DNA of 64,000 nt, taken from the NCBI RefSeq assembly GCF_041435115.1, contig NZ_CP108046.1, positions 4,092,001 to 4,156,000 of the forward strand, read 5' to 3'. The notes under the pieces were generated by a model. It had not been told where the DNA came from. It was given only the letters and a program-made list of their open reading frames with translations, and ran no database searches. How positions within the stretch are numbered: position 1 is the first letter of the stretch; the number at the start of each line of letters is the position of its first letter. This stretch comes from Streptomyces sp. NBC_00289. GTDB lineage: Bacteria > Actinomycetota > Actinomycetes > Streptomycetales > Streptomycetaceae. This document shows positions 41,761 to 51,876 of the stretch, piece after piece. The position numbers and the translations under genes were made by a program.

Positions 41761-42921
41761 CTACGGTGTTCCGCTGCGGCGGGTGAGCAGCCAGGGCTCG
41801 ATCACGCCGAGGCCGCGGACCGGGCGCTGCCACATCGGCTGGAGCGCGAAGCGGTACGTGGGGGGATCCTCCCCCTCCTTCTCCGCGGCGGCCGCGGCCT
41901 CGGCCGCCTCCGCCTCGGAGGCCGGCGCCTCCCCGTTGCGGATCAGGTCCTCCGCGAAGGCGCTGTCGACGAGGACCGCGTCGCGTGGAGCTATCGACGT
42001 CAACCGTGAGGCCAGGTTCACCGTCGTACCGAAGACATCGCCCATTCGGGTGGTGACCGTGCCGAACGCGATGCCGACGCGGAGCTCGGGCATGGTCTCG
42101 TCGTTCGCCATCGTCTCGATGAGTCGCAGCGCGATCTCCGCGGCCACGCCCGGGTCGTCGGCGGCGTACAGCACCTCGTCGCCGAGCGTCTTGATGAGCC
42201 GTCCGCCGTTGGCGGCCACGAGGTCGGCGCAGGTCGTCTCGAAGGCCTCGACGAGTTCGCCGAGCTCCTCCTCCTCCATCCGCCGGGTCAGCCGGGTGAA
42301 CCCGACGAGGTCCGCGAACCCCACGGCGAGGCGCCGGTCCACCATCTCCTCGTCGTCGGCGGTCTGGATGACCCGGCCCGCCGAGGCGGCGAGCTGGCGC
42401 CGCCAGACGTAGACGAGGAACTCCTCCAGCTCGGGCAGGAGCAGCTCGACGATCGGGTACGTCACCTCGGTGCGCGTCATCCCCGGCTCGGGCGGCTCGG
42501 TCAGACCCTCGAGGAAGGAGTCCATCTGCCACTCGGCCAGCCGGGCGGTGGTCTGCCCGGTGGACCGCGCCACCTGCACGGCCATCGCCTCGCTGAGCAG
42601 CCCCGCCTCGACGAGACCGGCGAGCCGCCGCAGGGCCAGCACGTCCGCCTCGGTGAGCGCCTTGGCCTGCCCGATGTCGGCGAAGCCCATGGCCCGCCAG
42701 AACCGGGAGGCCAGCTCCATCGAGACGCCGGCGCTGCGGGCCGCCTGGAAGGGCGTGTAGCGCCGCTCGGCACCGAGGATCAGCTGTTCGAGGCGCAGGG
42801 CGAGCGGGTCCTCGCCGGAGTCGGCGGCGAGGGGGTCCTCCTGGTCGGGGGAAGGCGAGAGCGGGGGAGGGTCCATCCGGCCGTCCCCGTCCGTGCCGGA
42901 GCCCGTGTCGTCGACGGTCAC
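41761..42921 (-). CDS. cya: Class III adenylate cyclase
   Basis: 386 residues from a GTG start. Residues about 40-185 are an N-terminal helical regulatory domain (RYTPFQAARSAGVSMELASRFWRA). The catalytic domain is 195-360: FADLVGFTRL with metal-binding D204, RLIKTLGDEVLY with substrate Lys244 and D248, GTVTTRMGDVFG, and VNLASRL with the transition-state Asn302/Arg306. All key residues for adenylate specificity are present. An Ala/Glu-rich insertion (EAEAAEAAAAAEKEGE) lies near the end. In Streptomyces cAMP affects germination and development. Adjacent to birA, same strand. Confidence 0.92.
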   Translation of the reverse strand: MTVDDTGSGTDGDGRMDPPPLSPSPDQEDPLAADSGEDPLALRLEQLILGAERRYTPFQAARSAGVSMELASRFWRAMGFADIGQAKALTEADVLALRRLAGLVEAGLLSEAMAVQVARSTGQTTARLAEWQMDSFLEGLTEPPEPGMTRTEVTYPIVELLLPELEEFLVYVWRRQLAASAGRVIQTADDEEMVDRRLAVGFADLVGFTRLTRRMEEEELGELVEAFETTCADLVAANGGRLIKTLGDEVLYAADDPGVAAEIALRLIETMANDETMPELRVGIAFGTVTTRMGDVFGTTVNLASRLTSIAPRDAVLVDSAFAEDLIRNGEAPASEAEAAEAAAAAEKEGEDPPTYRFALQPMWQRPVRGLGVIEPWLLTRRSGTP

Positions 42922-43193
42922 GCCTGCTGCCCTTCCGATCTGTCACGGTCAGGTATCGACCGGCCTCAACTCTACGGCAGGTGTGCGCCAGCTCACTCCC
43001 TCACGTACGGCCCGTACAGGCCTCCCGCGGGCGCGGACGCCGTACGGTCCCGGTGTCCGCGAGTCCGCGAGTCCGCCGACCGAAGTCCGGTCGGACCGGT
43101 CCCGGAACGCCGGTCAGGACGCCCTGAGCCGGTTTCCGGGCCACCCTCAACCGACCCTCGGCCAACCCACCGACTGCCGACCGCCGACCGCCC

Positions 43194-44060
43194 TCAGACT
43201 GCCCTCAGGTGGACGATGTCGCCCGCTCCCACCGGCTCCTGTACCCCTTCCTTCGTGGCGATCACGAGTCTTCCGTCCCCGTCGACCGCCACCGCCTCCC
43301 CGACGAGCGACCGCTCCCCGGGCAGCTCGGCCCGGACCACCCGACCCAGCGTCGCGCATCCCGCCGCGTACGTCTCCTGGAGCCCGCTGACCGCCGGGTC
43401 GCCCCCGGCCGACCGCCAGCGTCCGTACCACTCCTCCAGCGACCGCAGCACCCCGCGCAGCAGGGGATCTCGGTCCGTGCTCACCGCCTCCGCCAGCGCC
43501 AGCGACCCGGCCTGCGGTACGGGCAACTCGTCCGCGCGGAGGCTGACGTTGATGCCGACCCCGACGACCACCCCGTCGTCCCCGGCCCGCTCCGCGAGGA
43601 TGCCGCCGGTCTTGCGCTCCTCGCCGCCGACGTTGACCAGCAGGTCGTTGGGCCATTTGAGTGCCGTGTCGACGCCCGCCGCCCGGGACAGCCCCGTGGC
43701 GACCGCCACCCCGGTGAGCAGCGGCAGCCAGCCCCAGCGGGCCACCGGGACCTCGCTCGGGTTGAGCAGCACGCTGAAGAAGAGGCCGGAGCGGGCGGGT
43801 GCCGTCCACTGGCGGTCCAGGCGGCCGCGCCCGGCCGTCTGCTCCTCGGCGACCAGGATCGCGCCCTCGGCGGCCTTGCCCGCCTCGGCCCGCGCCACCA
43901 GGTCGGAGTTGGTGGAGCCGGTGCGCTGCACCAGCTCCACGCCCGACCACAGGCCGCCCTCCCGCAGCAGCGCCCGGCGCAGGGCGGCGACGTTGAGGGG
44001 CGGGCGGTCGAGATCGGACCAGCGGCTGTCGTTCGCGTCTGCTGCATCTGGCGGCGTCAT
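43194..44060 (-). CDS. birA: Biotin-[acetyl-CoA carboxylase] ligase
   Basis: A 288-residue enzyme that attaches biotin to carrier proteins such as AccA2. The biotinyl-AMP motif is AGRGRLDRQW, with RTGSTNSD and TALKWPNDLLV, and a C-terminal SH3-like domain (LVGEAVAVDGDGRLVI). It lacks an N-terminal DNA-binding domain, so it should not act as a repressor. ATG 44060 is chosen because a TAGGGT -10 box lies 7 nt before it, implying leaderless transcription. Divergent from pccB, which needs its biotinylated partner. Confidence 0.95.
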   Translation of the reverse strand: MTPPDAADANDSRWSDLDRPPLNVAALRRALLREGGLWSGVELVQRTGSTNSDLVARAEAGKAAEGAILVAEEQTAGRGRLDRQWTAPARSGLFFSVLLNPSEVPVARWGWLPLLTGVAVATGLSRAAGVDTALKWPNDLLVNVGGEERKTGGILAERAGDDGVVVGVGINVSLRADELPVPQAGSLALAEAVSTDRDPLLRGVLRSLEEWYGRWRSAGGDPAVSGLQETYAAGCATLGRVVRAELPGERSLVGEAVAVDGDGRLVIATKEGVQEPVGAGDIVHLRAV

Positions 44061-44170
44061 GCAAGCCACCCTAGGTGTGGTAAACGCCGCACTGCCGATC
44101 GGTGGGCCCGCCACTACTGTACGGATGAGTAACCGTCCCCCCTTTTGAGCAGGCAGGGAGCCGTATCCCG

Positions 44171-45772
44171 ATGTCCGAGCCGGAAGAGCTGCAACAGACC
44201 GACATCCACACGACCGCCGGCAAGTTGGCGGACCTGCAGCGGCGTATCCAGGAAGCGACGCACGCCGGCTCGGAACGCGCCGTCGAGAAGCAGCACGCCA
44301 AGGGCAAACTGACGGCCCGGGAGCGGGTCGACCTCCTCCTCGACGAGGACTCCTTCGTCGAACTCGACGAGTTCACCCGCCATCGCTCGACCAACTTCGG
44401 GCTCGAGAGCAACCGGCCCTACGGAGACGGTGTCGTCACCGGCTACGGGACCGTCGACGGCCGCCCCGTCGCCGTGTTCTCCCAGGACTTCACCGTCTTC
44501 GGCGGCGCCCTCGGCGAGGTCTACGGCCAGAAGATCGTCAAGGTGATGGACTTCGCCCTGAAGACCGGCTGTCCGGTCATCGGCATCAACGACTCCGGCG
44601 GCGCCCGCATCCAGGAGGGGGTCGCCTCCCTCGGTGCCTACGGTGAGATCTTCCGCCGCAACACCCATGCCTCGGGTGTGATCCCGCAGATCAGCCTGGT
44701 GGTCGGGCCGTGCGCGGGCGGCGCGGTCTACTCCCCCGCCATCACCGACTTCACCGTCATGGTCGACCAGACCTCGCACATGTTCATCACCGGTCCGGAC
44801 GTCATCAAGACGGTCACCGGCGAGGATGTCGGCTTCGAGGAACTGGGCGGCGCCCGCACCCACAACTCCGCCTCCGGCGTGGCCCATCACATGGCCGGGG
44901 ACGAGAAGGACGCCATCGAGTACGTCAAGCAGTTGCTGTCGTACCTGCCGTCCAACAACCTCAGCGAGCCCCCGGTCTACCCGGAGGAGGCGGACCTCGC
45001 CGTCAGCGACGAGGACCGCGAGCTGGACACGATCGTCCCGGACAGCGCGAACCAGCCGTACGACATGCACACGGTGATCGAACACGTGCTGGACGACGCC
45101 GAGTTCTTCGAGACGCAGGCGCTGTTCGCGCCGAACATCCTGACCGGCTTCGGCCGGGTCGAGGGGCGTCCGGTGGGCATCGTCGCCAACCAGCCGATGC
45201 AGTTCGCGGGCTGCCTCGACATCGACGCGAGCGAGAAGGCCGCGCGCTTCGTGCGCACCTGCGACGCCTTCAACGTCCCCGTCCTCACCTTCGTCGACGT
45301 GCCGGGCTTCCTGCCGGGCGTCGACCAGGAGCACACCGGCATCATCCGCCGCGGTGCCAAGCTGATCTACGCCTACGCGGAGGCGACGGTCCCGCTGATC
45401 ACGGTGATCACCCGGAAGGCCTTCGGCGGGGCGTACGACGTCATGGGCTCCAAGCACCTGGGCGCCGACCTCAACCTGGCCTGGCCGACCGCCCAGATCG
45501 CCGTCATGGGCGCCCAGGGCGCGGTCAACATCCTGCACCGCAGGACCATCGCCGAGGCGGAGGCCGCCGGGGAGCTGGAGGCGACGCGGGCGCGGTTGAT
45601 CCGGGAGTACGAGGACGCCCTCCTCAACCCCTACATCGCGGCCGAGCGCGGCTACATCGACGGCGTGATCATGCCGTCGGACACCCGCCGTCACGTCGTC
45701 CGCGGTCTGCGGCAACTCCGTACCAAGCGGGGGTCCCTGCCGCCGAAGAAGCACGGCAACATCCCCCTGTAG
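44171..45772 (+). CDS. pccB: Propionyl-CoA carboxylase beta subunit
   Basis: A 533-residue carboxyltransferase that moves CO2 from carboxybiotin to propionyl-CoA, making methylmalonyl-CoA for polyketides and odd-chain metabolism. The two crotonase-like halves show the oxyanion sites [13 protein letters not shown] and [10 protein letters not shown]. The specificity residue (Asp422 in S. coelicolor PccB) is Asp423 in [10 protein letters not shown], which marks it as propionyl- rather than acetyl-specific. The neighbouring epsilon-subunit gene, 25 bp downstream, supports the assignment. Confidence 0.97.
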   Translation: MSEPEELQQTDIHTTAGKLADLQRRIQEATHAGSERAVEKQHAKGKLTARERVDLLLDEDSFVELDEFTRHRSTNFGLESNRPYGDGVVTGYGTVDGRPVAVFSQDFTVFGGALGEVYGQKIVKVMDFALKTGCPVIGINDSGGARIQEGVASLGAYGEIFRRNTHASGVIPQISLVVGPCAGGAVYSPAITDFTVMVDQTSHMFITGPDVIKTVTGEDVGFEELGGARTHNSASGVAHHMAGDEKDAIEYVKQLLSYLPSNNLSEPPVYPEEADLAVSDEDRELDTIVPDSANQPYDMHTVIEHVLDDAEFFETQALFAPNILTGFGRVEGRPVGIVANQPMQFAGCLDIDASEKAARFVRTCDAFNVPVLTFVDVPGFLPGVDQEHTGIIRRGAKLIYAYAEATVPLITVITRKAFGGAYDVMGSKHLGADLNLAWPTAQIAVMGAQGAVNILHRRTIAEAEAAGELEATRARLIREYEDALLNPYIAAERGYIDGVIMPSDTRRHVVRGLRQLRTKRGSLPPKKHGNIPL

Positions 45773-45797
45773 GCCGGTCCGACACCGAGGAGCCGTT

Positions 45798-46007
45798 ATG
45801 ACGATCAAGGTCGTCCGGGGCAACCCCACCCCGGAGGAGCTGGCCGCCGCCCTGGCGGTGGTCCGTGCCCGCGCCGCGGTGGCCGCGGCCACCCCGGCGG
45901 GCGTGGCCGCCCCGCGTGACGCGTGGTCGGACCCGTCCCGCATCGCGGCCCACCGTCTGCCCCAGCCGGGCCGGACGGCGTGGTCACGCACCTACTGGCC
46001 CGGCTGA
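45798..46007 (+). CDS. pccE: Acyl-CoA carboxylase epsilon subunit
   Basis: A 69-residue protein starting MTIKVVRGNPTPEELAA, which is the conserved head of actinomycete carboxylase epsilon subunits. It continues with an Ala/Val-rich helix and a short tail (WSDPSRIAAH). It would stabilise the alpha-beta complex of AccA2 and PccB. Same strand as pccB with 25 bp between, and GAGGAG-like sequence before the start. Confidence 0.92.
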   Translation: MTIKVVRGNPTPEELAAALAVVRARAAVAAATPAGVAAPRDAWSDPSRIAAHRLPQPGRTAWSRTYWPG

Positions 46008-46168
46008 GCCGGCTGACCGGCCCGCAGGACCTCGGCCGTCACGGAGTTGCCCCGCCGCGTTCGGACGCGGGGCGCTCGGTGACGGCCGAAGTCGTCCGCG
46101 GCCCCGCCGGCGAAGTTGAGTACGCGTACTCAGGCGGCTCGTCCCCGGCTCGACGCAAGCTGGAAGGC

Positions 46169-46297
46169 ATGTTGTGGTCCGACCCCGAGAACGAGCCGCC
46201 GAAGGAAATGCGTGACATGCAGACCATGTTGCGGCGGCTGGGCGTTCTGATGGCGCTGGCCATGGTCCTCACGATGATCGTCATCGGGCTGAGCTGA
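46169..46297 (+). CDS. Very small single-pass membrane protein
   Basis: 42 residues: a polar head (MLWSDPENEPPKEMRDMQTM) and one C-terminal helix (GVLMALAMVLTMIVIGL). Codon use is good throughout. A weak AAGC-TGGAAG region precedes the start. It lies between pccE and maf on the same strand, where other Streptomyces also appear to carry a small gene. The function is unknown. Tail-anchored topology is likely. Confidence 0.6.
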   Translation: MLWSDPENEPPKEMRDMQTMLRRLGVLMALAMVLTMIVIGLS

Positions 46298-46339
46298 GCT
46301 CGGGGCCCGGACCGGGGTGAGCCACGCCGGACACGCCGA

Positions 46340-46345
46340 TACCCT
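46340..46345 (+). promoter_or_regulatory. -10 box of a leaderless promoter for maf
   Basis: TACCCT, exactly 6 nt before the ATG, with no ribosome site between. Confidence 0.5.
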
Positions 46346-46351
46346 TGCCGC

Positions 46352-46972
46352 ATGACTGATCAGCCGCGCCGTCGACTCGTCCTCGCCTCCCAGTCCCCCG
46401 CCCGGCTGGGCCTTCTGCGCCAGGCCGGACTGGACCCCGAGGTCATCGTGAGCGGGGTCGACGAGGACGCCGTGAGCGCACCCACCCCGGCCGACCTGGC
46501 CCTCGCCCTGGCCGAGGCGAAGGCGTCCGTCGTGGCGGCGAAGCCGGAGGTCCGGGGCGCGCTGGTGATCGGCTGCGACTCGGTGCTCGACCTGGACGGC
46601 CAGGCGCTGGGCAAGCCCGCGGACGCCGAGGAGGCCACCGCCCGCTGGAAGTCGATGCGCGGCCGTGCCGGCACCCTGCAGACCGGCCACTGCGTGTGGG
46701 ACACGGCGAGCCAACGGCACGTGTCCGCGACCGCGTCCACCGTCGTCCACTTCGGCGAGCCCACCGACGAGGAGATCGCCGCGTACGTCGCCTCGGGCGA
46801 ACCCCTCTACGTCGCCGGGGCCTTCACCCTGGACGGCCGCTCGGCCCCCTTCATCGAGGGCATCGACGGCGACCACGGCAACGTGATCGGCATCAGCCTG
46901 CCCCTGGTCCGGCGGTTGCTGGCCCAGTTGGGTGTCGGCATCACGGAGTTGTGGGTGCCGGCGGAGACGTGA
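46352..46972 (+). CDS. maf: Maf-family nucleotide pyrophosphatase
   Basis: A 206-residue house-cleaning enzyme that hydrolyses non-canonical or UTP/dTTP-type nucleotides to monophosphates. Motifs: [16 protein letters not shown] (phosphate loop), [18 protein letters not shown] (metal-binding Asp) and the closing [19 protein letters not shown]. It is transcribed from its own probable leaderless start. Its 3' end overlaps the convergent membrane-protein gene by 32 bp. Confidence 0.93.
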   Translation: MTDQPRRRLVLASQSPARLGLLRQAGLDPEVIVSGVDEDAVSAPTPADLALALAEAKASVVAAKPEVRGALVIGCDSVLDLDGQALGKPADAEEATARWKSMRGRAGTLQTGHCVWDTASQRHVSATASTVVHFGEPTDEEIAAYVASGEPLYVAGAFTLDGRSAPFIEGIDGDHGNVIGISLPLVRRLLAQLGVGITELWVPAET

Positions 46973-47426
46973 CCGGGGAGCCCCCCTCGCCCTTCGCGTC
47001 GGCGGGGGCGTCGGCGACGGGCCGCTCCTGGGCGTCGTACGTCATCAGGAGCAGCACGATCAGCGCGAAGACCACCACCATGAACAGCCACGCGTTCCAG
47101 CCGACCAGGCCCCAGGTGAAGGCACCCAGCAGCGCGTGCACCACGGCGGCGCTGATCAGCAGGATGCGGCCGACACCCGCCGGCCGCCGGTTCCGCAGGG
47201 CGACGAGCAGCGCGACCAGGCCGCACAGCGCGAAGTAGAGACCGAAGACGACCCCGCCGACCTTCGACGACACCGACATCACGTCGGGGTCGAGGCCGGC
47301 CAGCGACATCTTCTGCCGGTCGACGACGATCCCCATGAACCAATTGAGCGCGGCGATGCCGAGTGCCTCGACGAACAGCACGACCGCCACGACCCACGCC
47401 ACCGGCCTGCGCACCACCGGTCCCAC
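46941..47426 (-). CDS. Four-helix integral membrane protein of unknown function
   Basis: 161 residues with helices near 10-32, 58-78, 86-105 and 110-128. Polar ends; the last 30 residues are disordered. A GTG start; a weak GGTGGGACC precedes. The stop region overlaps maf on the opposite strand. The region upstream is the long accA2 leader, so both could share regulatory sequence. Confidence 0.72.
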   Translation of the reverse strand: MGPVVRRPVAWVVAVVLFVEALGIAALNWFMGIVVDRQKMSLAGLDPDVMSVSSKVGGVVFGLYFALCGLVALLVALRNRRPAGVGRILLISAAVVHALLGAFTWGLVGWNAWLFMVVVFALIVLLLMTYDAQERPVADAPADAKGEGGSPVTSPPAPTTP

Positions 47427-47788
47427 CCACTTTCGACTGCCGCGCGAGCAAGATTCCTGTTACCCGAAGTACGTTCGAGACACATGAACGCTACTAACGG
47501 GTAAACCGCGGGACAAGGGTTCTGCGGAGGGCAAAGAATCATTGGGCCATTCGTAGGGACTCCACAAAGAAACAGAGTGGGCCGCAGCACGCTCTCACAG
47601 AGACCTTGACCACACCGGAGGGCTAGGGTTTCCCGGAGGAGTCCTGCGTGCCGAGGTGCGACAAGGGATTTCCCGGTCGAGCCGGCCTCGCATCACGCTC
47701 CGTGTGGGCAAGCTCACCACAGGGGACGGGTCGAAGTGCCGTGTCGGCAGTCCCTAAACTCGGCTTGTTTCAAGGAGGGAGCCTCATC
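47427..47788. promoter_or_regulatory. Long leader region of accA2
   Basis: These 362 bp, between a divergent membrane-protein gene and accA2, contain no convincing gene. A TAAACT motif at 47755-47760 is the best -10 candidate, 28 nt before the GTG start, with AAGGAGGGAG as a strong ribosome site. No -35 is obvious. The rest is A/T-richer than usual and might hold further promoters. Confidence 0.45.
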
Positions 47789-49561
47789 GTGCGCAAGGTG
47801 CTCATCGCCAACCGTGGCGAAATCGCTGTCCGTGTGGCCCGGGCCTGCCGGGACGCCGGGATCGCGAGCGTGGCCGTATACGCCGACCCGGACCGGGACG
47901 CTCTGCATGTCCGCGCGGCGGATGAGGCGTTCGCCCTGGGCGGTGACACCCCGGCCACCAGCTATCTGGACATCGAGAAAGTGCTGGGCGCCGCGCGGGA
48001 ATCGGGTGCGGACGCGATCCATCCCGGCTACGGGTTCCTGTCGGAGAACGCCGACTTCGCCCAGGCCGTGCTGGATGCCGGACTGATCTGGATCGGACCG
48101 CCGCCGCAGGCGATCCGTGACCTGGGCGACAAGGTCGCCGCCCGGCACATCGCCCAGCGGGCCGGCGCCCCGCTGGTGGCCGGCACCCCCGACCCCGTCT
48201 CCGGGGCCGAGGAGGTGGTGGCCTTCGCCCGCGAGCACGGCCTGCCCATCGCGATCAAGGCCGCCTTCGGCGGCGGCGGACGCGGCCTTAAGGTCGCCCG
48301 CACCCTGGAGGAAGTACCGGAACTCTACGACTCCGCGGTCCGCGAGGCGGTCGCCGCCTTCGGCCGCGGCGAGTGCTTCGTCGAGCGCTACCTCGACAAG
48401 CCCCGCCACGTGGAGACGCAGTGCCTGGCCGACACCCACGGCAACGTCGTGGTGGTCTCCACCCGTGACTGCTCGCTCCAGCGCCGCCACCAGAAACTCG
48501 TCGAGGAGGCCCCCGCCCCGTTCCTGTCCGAGGCGCAGGTCGCCGAGCTGTACGCCTCCTCGAAGGCGATCCTCAAGGAGGCCGGCTACGTCGGCGCCGG
48601 CACGGTCGAGTTCCTGGTCGGCCAGGACGGCACGATCTCCTTCCTGGAGGTCAACACCCGGCTGCAGGTCGAGCACCCGGTGACCGAGGAGGTCGCCGGC
48701 CTGGACCTGGTGCGGGAGATGTTCCGCATCGCCGACGGTGAGGAACTCGGCTACGGCGACCCCGTGCTGCGCGGGCACTCCTTCGAGTTCCGGATCAACG
48801 GCGAGGACCCCGGCCGCGGTTTCCTGCCCGCGCCGGGCACCGTCACCACCTTCGCCCCGCCCACCGGACCGGGCGTGCGCCTGGACGCCGGCGTGGAATC
48901 GGGTTCGGTGATCGGTCCGGCCTGGGACTCGCTGCTGGCGAAGCTCATCGTCACCGGCCGCACCCGCCAGGAGGCCCTCCAGCGGGCCGCCCGCGCGCTG
49001 GAGGAGTTCCAGGTCGAGGGCATGGCCACCGCGATCCCCTTCCACCGCAAGGTGGTCACCGACCCGGCGTTCGCCCCCGAACTCACCGGCTCCACCGACC
49101 CGTTCACCGTGCACACGCGGTGGATCGAGACGGAGTTCGTCAACGACGTCAAGCCCTTCACCGCACTCTCCGAGGTCGAGGGCGAGGAGGAGGCGGGCCG
49201 CGAGACGGTCGTCGTCGAGGTCGGAGGGAAGCGGCTCGAGGTCTCCCTGCCGGTCTCACTCGGCATGTCGCTGGCCCGCACCGGACTGGCCGCCGGCGCG
49301 AAGCCCAAGCGGCGGGCGGCGAAGAAGTCGGGGCCCGCGGCCTCGGGTGACACCCTCGCCTCGCCGATGCAGGGCACGATCGTGAAGGTCGCCGTCGAGG
49401 AGGGCCAGCAGGTCACCGAGGGCGACCTGATCGTCGTCCTGGAAGCGATGAAGATGGAACAGCCGCTCAACGCGCACCGGTCCGGCACCATCAAGGGCCT
49501 GTCCGCCGAAGTCGGCGCCTCCCTCACCTCCGGCGCGCCGATCTGCGAGATCAAGGACTGA
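47789..49561 (+). CDS. accA2: Acyl-CoA carboxylase alpha subunit (biotin carboxylase plus biotin carrier)
   Basis: A 590-residue protein. Residues 1-450 are biotin carboxylase ([13 protein letters not shown], the ATP-grasp [22 protein letters not shown]). Residues about 520-590 are the biotin carrier with target lysine K555 in EAMKME. The short linker is Lys/Ala/Arg-rich. Length equals the S. coelicolor AccA proteins. It carboxylates biotin for PccB and probably AccB too. The GTG start is fixed by AAGGAGGGAG. A very strong terminator follows. Confidence 0.96.
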   Translation: MRKVLIANRGEIAVRVARACRDAGIASVAVYADPDRDALHVRAADEAFALGGDTPATSYLDIEKVLGAARESGADAIHPGYGFLSENADFAQAVLDAGLIWIGPPPQAIRDLGDKVAARHIAQRAGAPLVAGTPDPVSGAEEVVAFAREHGLPIAIKAAFGGGGRGLKVARTLEEVPELYDSAVREAVAAFGRGECFVERYLDKPRHVETQCLADTHGNVVVVSTRDCSLQRRHQKLVEEAPAPFLSEAQVAELYASSKAILKEAGYVGAGTVEFLVGQDGTISFLEVNTRLQVEHPVTEEVAGLDLVREMFRIADGEELGYGDPVLRGHSFEFRINGEDPGRGFLPAPGTVTTFAPPTGPGVRLDAGVESGSVIGPAWDSLLAKLIVTGRTRQEALQRAARALEEFQVEGMATAIPFHRKVVTDPAFAPELTGSTDPFTVHTRWIETEFVNDVKPFTALSEVEGEEEAGRETVVVEVGGKRLEVSLPVSLGMSLARTGLAAGAKPKRRAAKKSGPAASGDTLASPMQGTIVKVAVEEGQQVTEGDLIVVLEAMKMEQPLNAHRSGTIKGLSAEVGASLTSGAPICEIKD

Positions 49562-49580
49562 CCCGGCTCAGGCCACATCC

Positions 49581-49624
49581 CGAGGCGCCCGGCGGACTGA
49601 GCAGTCAGTCCGCCGGGCGCCTCG
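49581..49624 (+). terminator. Strong terminator after accA2
   Basis: Two perfectly complementary 20-bp arms (49581-49600 and 49605-49624) enclose a GCAG loop, 19 bp after the stop, and are followed by TCTTT. Confidence 0.95.
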
Positions 49625-49721
49625 TCTTTCCCGGCGCGGCGGGGTGACGCCGGGGCGGAACGCACGGTGAGTGACGCTCGGGGTGAGCGCACGGCGACGG
49701 CCGGGGAGGCCGTGGGTCTGG

Positions 49722-49808
49722 GGCGTGGGTCCGGGCCGTGGGTCTGGGGCGTGGGCCGTGAGAAGGCCGTAGGCCGTGGGGAGGCCGTAGGCCGTGGGGA
49801 GGCCGCCC
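49722..49808. repeat. GGCCGTGGG-type tandem repeats upstream of the TetR gene
   Basis: Variants of GTGGGTCTGGGGC (three copies) and GGCCGTAGGCCGTGGGGA (two and a half copies) fill the interval 49562-49869 after the accA2 terminator. No other gene or site is evident there. Confidence 0.75.
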
Positions 49809-49869
49809 ATTCGTGCCCGGTGGCATGCTGGGGGCAGACCGGGGTGCCGGAGAGAGCAGGTGGGGAGCC

Positions 49870-50538
49870 ATGGCGGGTGCGACCTCAGCGGAGACCGCGA
49901 AACCGTCGGAAGCCTGGGGTGGCCGGCAGGCGCCGACGACAGCCGGGGCGCCGGGGACGGCCGTGCCCGTAGCGGTCGGCACCCCGCGGGCCATGCGGGC
50001 CGACGCCCGCCGCAACTACGAGCGGCTGCTCGCCGAGGCCCGCTCCGCCTTCGCCGCGCACGGCACGGAGGCGTCACTCGAGGACGTTGCCCGGCGGGCG
50101 GGCGTCGGCATCGGCACGCTCTACCGGCACTTCCCCAACCGGCCCGCCCTGCTGAGCGCGGTCTTCGAGGACGCGGTGAGCGACCTGCTGGCCCGCTCCC
50201 GTGAACTTCTGCGCGCCCCCGAACCCTGCGCGGCCCTGGTGACATGGCTGGGCGAGATGGTCACCCACGCGGGTGAGTACCGTGGGCTCGCGCGGGCGTT
50301 GATGGCGGTGTCGTACGACGACTCCTCCGCCCTCGCCCGGTGCAGCGGGCCGATCCGCGAGGCGGGCGGCGCGCTGCTGACGCGAGCGCAGGAGGCGGGC
50401 ACGGTCCGTCCGGACGTCGCGATCGGCGACCTCCTCCAGCTGACGCACGCGATCGCGCTGGCGGCGGAGGAGACACCGGGTGACCCGGCCCTGGCGGGCC
50501 GTCTGCTGCGGTTGACGCTACGGGGGTTGAAGCCGTAG
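49870..50538 (+). CDS. TetR-family transcriptional regulator
   Basis: 222 residues. The helix-turn-helix is at about 55-95: FAAHGTEASLEDVARRAGVGIGTLYRHFPNRPALL, fully typical. A disordered N-terminal 40 residues precede it. The ligand-binding C-terminal half matches the subgroup with LARALMAVSYDDSSALARC and LLQLTHAIALAAEETPGD. The ATG follows GGTGGGGAG. No divergent gene is next to it, so its target is unclear. Confidence 0.9.
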   Translation: MAGATSAETAKPSEAWGGRQAPTTAGAPGTAVPVAVGTPRAMRADARRNYERLLAEARSAFAAHGTEASLEDVARRAGVGIGTLYRHFPNRPALLSAVFEDAVSDLLARSRELLRAPEPCAALVTWLGEMVTHAGEYRGLARALMAVSYDDSSALARCSGPIREAGGALLTRAQEAGTVRPDVAIGDLLQLTHAIALAAEETPGDPALAGRLLRLTLRGLKP

Positions 50539-50625
50539 CGCTCCGCGGGGTGCGGGGCTGTCCACTGCCGGGGCTGATCGTGCCCCTGTGGAGCGCTCAG
50601 CCTGCGCTGGGAGCCAGCCCGGCAC

Positions 50626-50905
50626 CCGTCTGCGGGTGCGTTGTGGGTGGTCGCGCAGTTCCCCGCGCCCCTATCGGGCACGAACCAAGTCCCGGTTCAG
50701 CGGCTGCGCGTGCATTGTGGCTGGTCGCGCAGTTCCCCGTGCCCCTGTCGGGCGCGAACCAAGCCCCGGATCAACAGCTGCCCGCGCCTTGTGGCTCGTC
50801 GCGCTACCGCCCGCGCCCCTGTCGGGCACGAACCACGTCCCGGTCAGCGGCTGCGCGTGGCTCGTCGCGCCGGTCCCCGCGCTCCTTTCGGGTGCGGGTC
50901 TGATT
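50626..50905. repeat. Four tandem copies of a Streptomyces-type TCGCGCAGTTCCCC repeat
   Basis: Units of about 70-75 bp, each with a form of GTGGCTGGTCGCGCAGTTCC, CCGCGCCCCTGTCGGGC and CGAACCAAGTCCCGG, start near 50640, 50714, 50789 and 50858. The core is familiar as a frequent single intergenic repeat in Streptomyces. The last copy ends at the stop of the DeoR gene. Region 50539-50910 otherwise holds nothing I can support. Confidence 0.8.
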
Positions 50906-50910
50906 CGTGT

Positions 50911-51876
50911 TCAGCGGCGGCGTAGGTCTGCCACTCGGGATCGTTCTGCCGGGCCGGAGTTCGGGTCACCCAGGGTTGTGGCGGCTGTTCGTAGGGCCGG
51001 TCCGCCGCCTGGGACCTGGCCGCGGCGAGGGCCCGGGACGGGTACGTCCCGACGCTGTTGCTGGCGCGCCGGGACCGCGTCACCCCCCGAGGCTCCCGCC
51101 CCGGCCACGGCGATCTGCACCCCCTGGTCGGCGAGGGCCTGGAGTTCGGTGGCGGCGCGGTCGTCGTGGCCGGGCGGTTCGTCGGTCACGAGGCGGGTGA
51201 TGAGGTCGGTCGGCACGGTCTGGAACATGGTGTCCGTGCCCAGCTTGGTGTGGTCGGCCAGGACGACGACCTCGGAGGCCGCCTGGACGAGCGCCCGGTC
51301 CACGGACGCCGACAGCATGTTGGACGTGGACAGCCCGCGCTCCGCGGTCAGCCCGCTCCCGGACAGGAAGGCCCGGGAGACCCGCAGCCCCTGGAGGGAC
51401 TGCTCGGCGCCGGAGCCCACCAGGGCGTAGTTGGAGCCGCGCAGGGTGCCGCCCGTCATGACGACCTCCACCCGGTTGGCGTGGGCCAGCGCCTGGGCCA
51501 CCAGGAGGGAGTTGGTGACGACGGTCAGCCCGGGGACCCGGGCGAGCCGGCGGGCCAGCTCCTGGGTGGTGGTTCCCGCCCCGACCACGATGGCCTCGCC
51601 CTCTTCGACGAAGCTGGCGGCGAGGTCGGCGATGGCCGTCTTCTCGGCGGTCGCGAGATGTGATTTCTGCGGAAAGCCGGACTCCCGCGTGAATCCGCCC
51701 GGCAATACCGCACCGCCGTGCCGGCGGTCGAGGAGTCCTTCTGCCTCCAGCGCACGCACGTCCCGCCGTACGGTCACTTCGGAGGTCTGGACGACGCGGG
51801 CGAGCTCACGGAGCGACACGGCCCCGTTCGCTCGCACCATTTCGAGGATCAATTGGCGACGTTCTGCAGCGAACAC
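50911..51876 (-). CDS. DeoR-family transcriptional regulator
   Basis: 321 residues. The N-terminal winged helix carries the family signature (AERRQLILEMVRANGAVSLRELARVVQTSEVTVRRDVRALE, HGGAVLPGG). The sugar-phosphate-sensing domain follows (about 75-250: IVVGAGTTTQELARRL, TNSLLVAQAL, MTGGTLRGSNYALVG). A low-complexity 70-residue tail, unlike other family members, ends at an intergenic repeat. It lies 2.3 kb from PNP and could sense a deoxyribose or other sugar phosphate. Whether it binds the shared CTACGCGCGTAG site is unproven. Confidence 0.88.
   Translation of the reverse strand: MFAAERRQLILEMVRANGAVSLRELARVVQTSEVTVRRDVRALEAEGLLDRRHGGAVLPGGFTRESGFPQKSHLATAEKTAIADLAASFVEEGEAIVVGAGTTTQELARRLARVPGLTVVTNSLLVAQALAHANRVEVVMTGGTLRGSNYALVGSGAEQSLQGLRVSRAFLSGSGLTAERGLSTSNMLSASVDRALVQAASEVVVLADHTKLGTDTMFQTVPTDLITRLVTDEPPGHDDRAATELQALADQGVQIAVAGAGASGGDAVPARQQQRRDVPVPGPRRGQVPGGGPALRTAATTLGDPNSGPAERSRVADLRRR

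Noticed and set aside
44114..45991. 625-codon minus-strand frame opposite pccB
   Set aside because: Antisense of an unmistakable carboxyltransferase; composition typical of a GC shadow frame.
50626..50905. Possible CRISPR or riboswitch
   Set aside because: Units diverge along their whole length and lack unique spacers; the core is a known kind of dispersed Streptomyces repeat.
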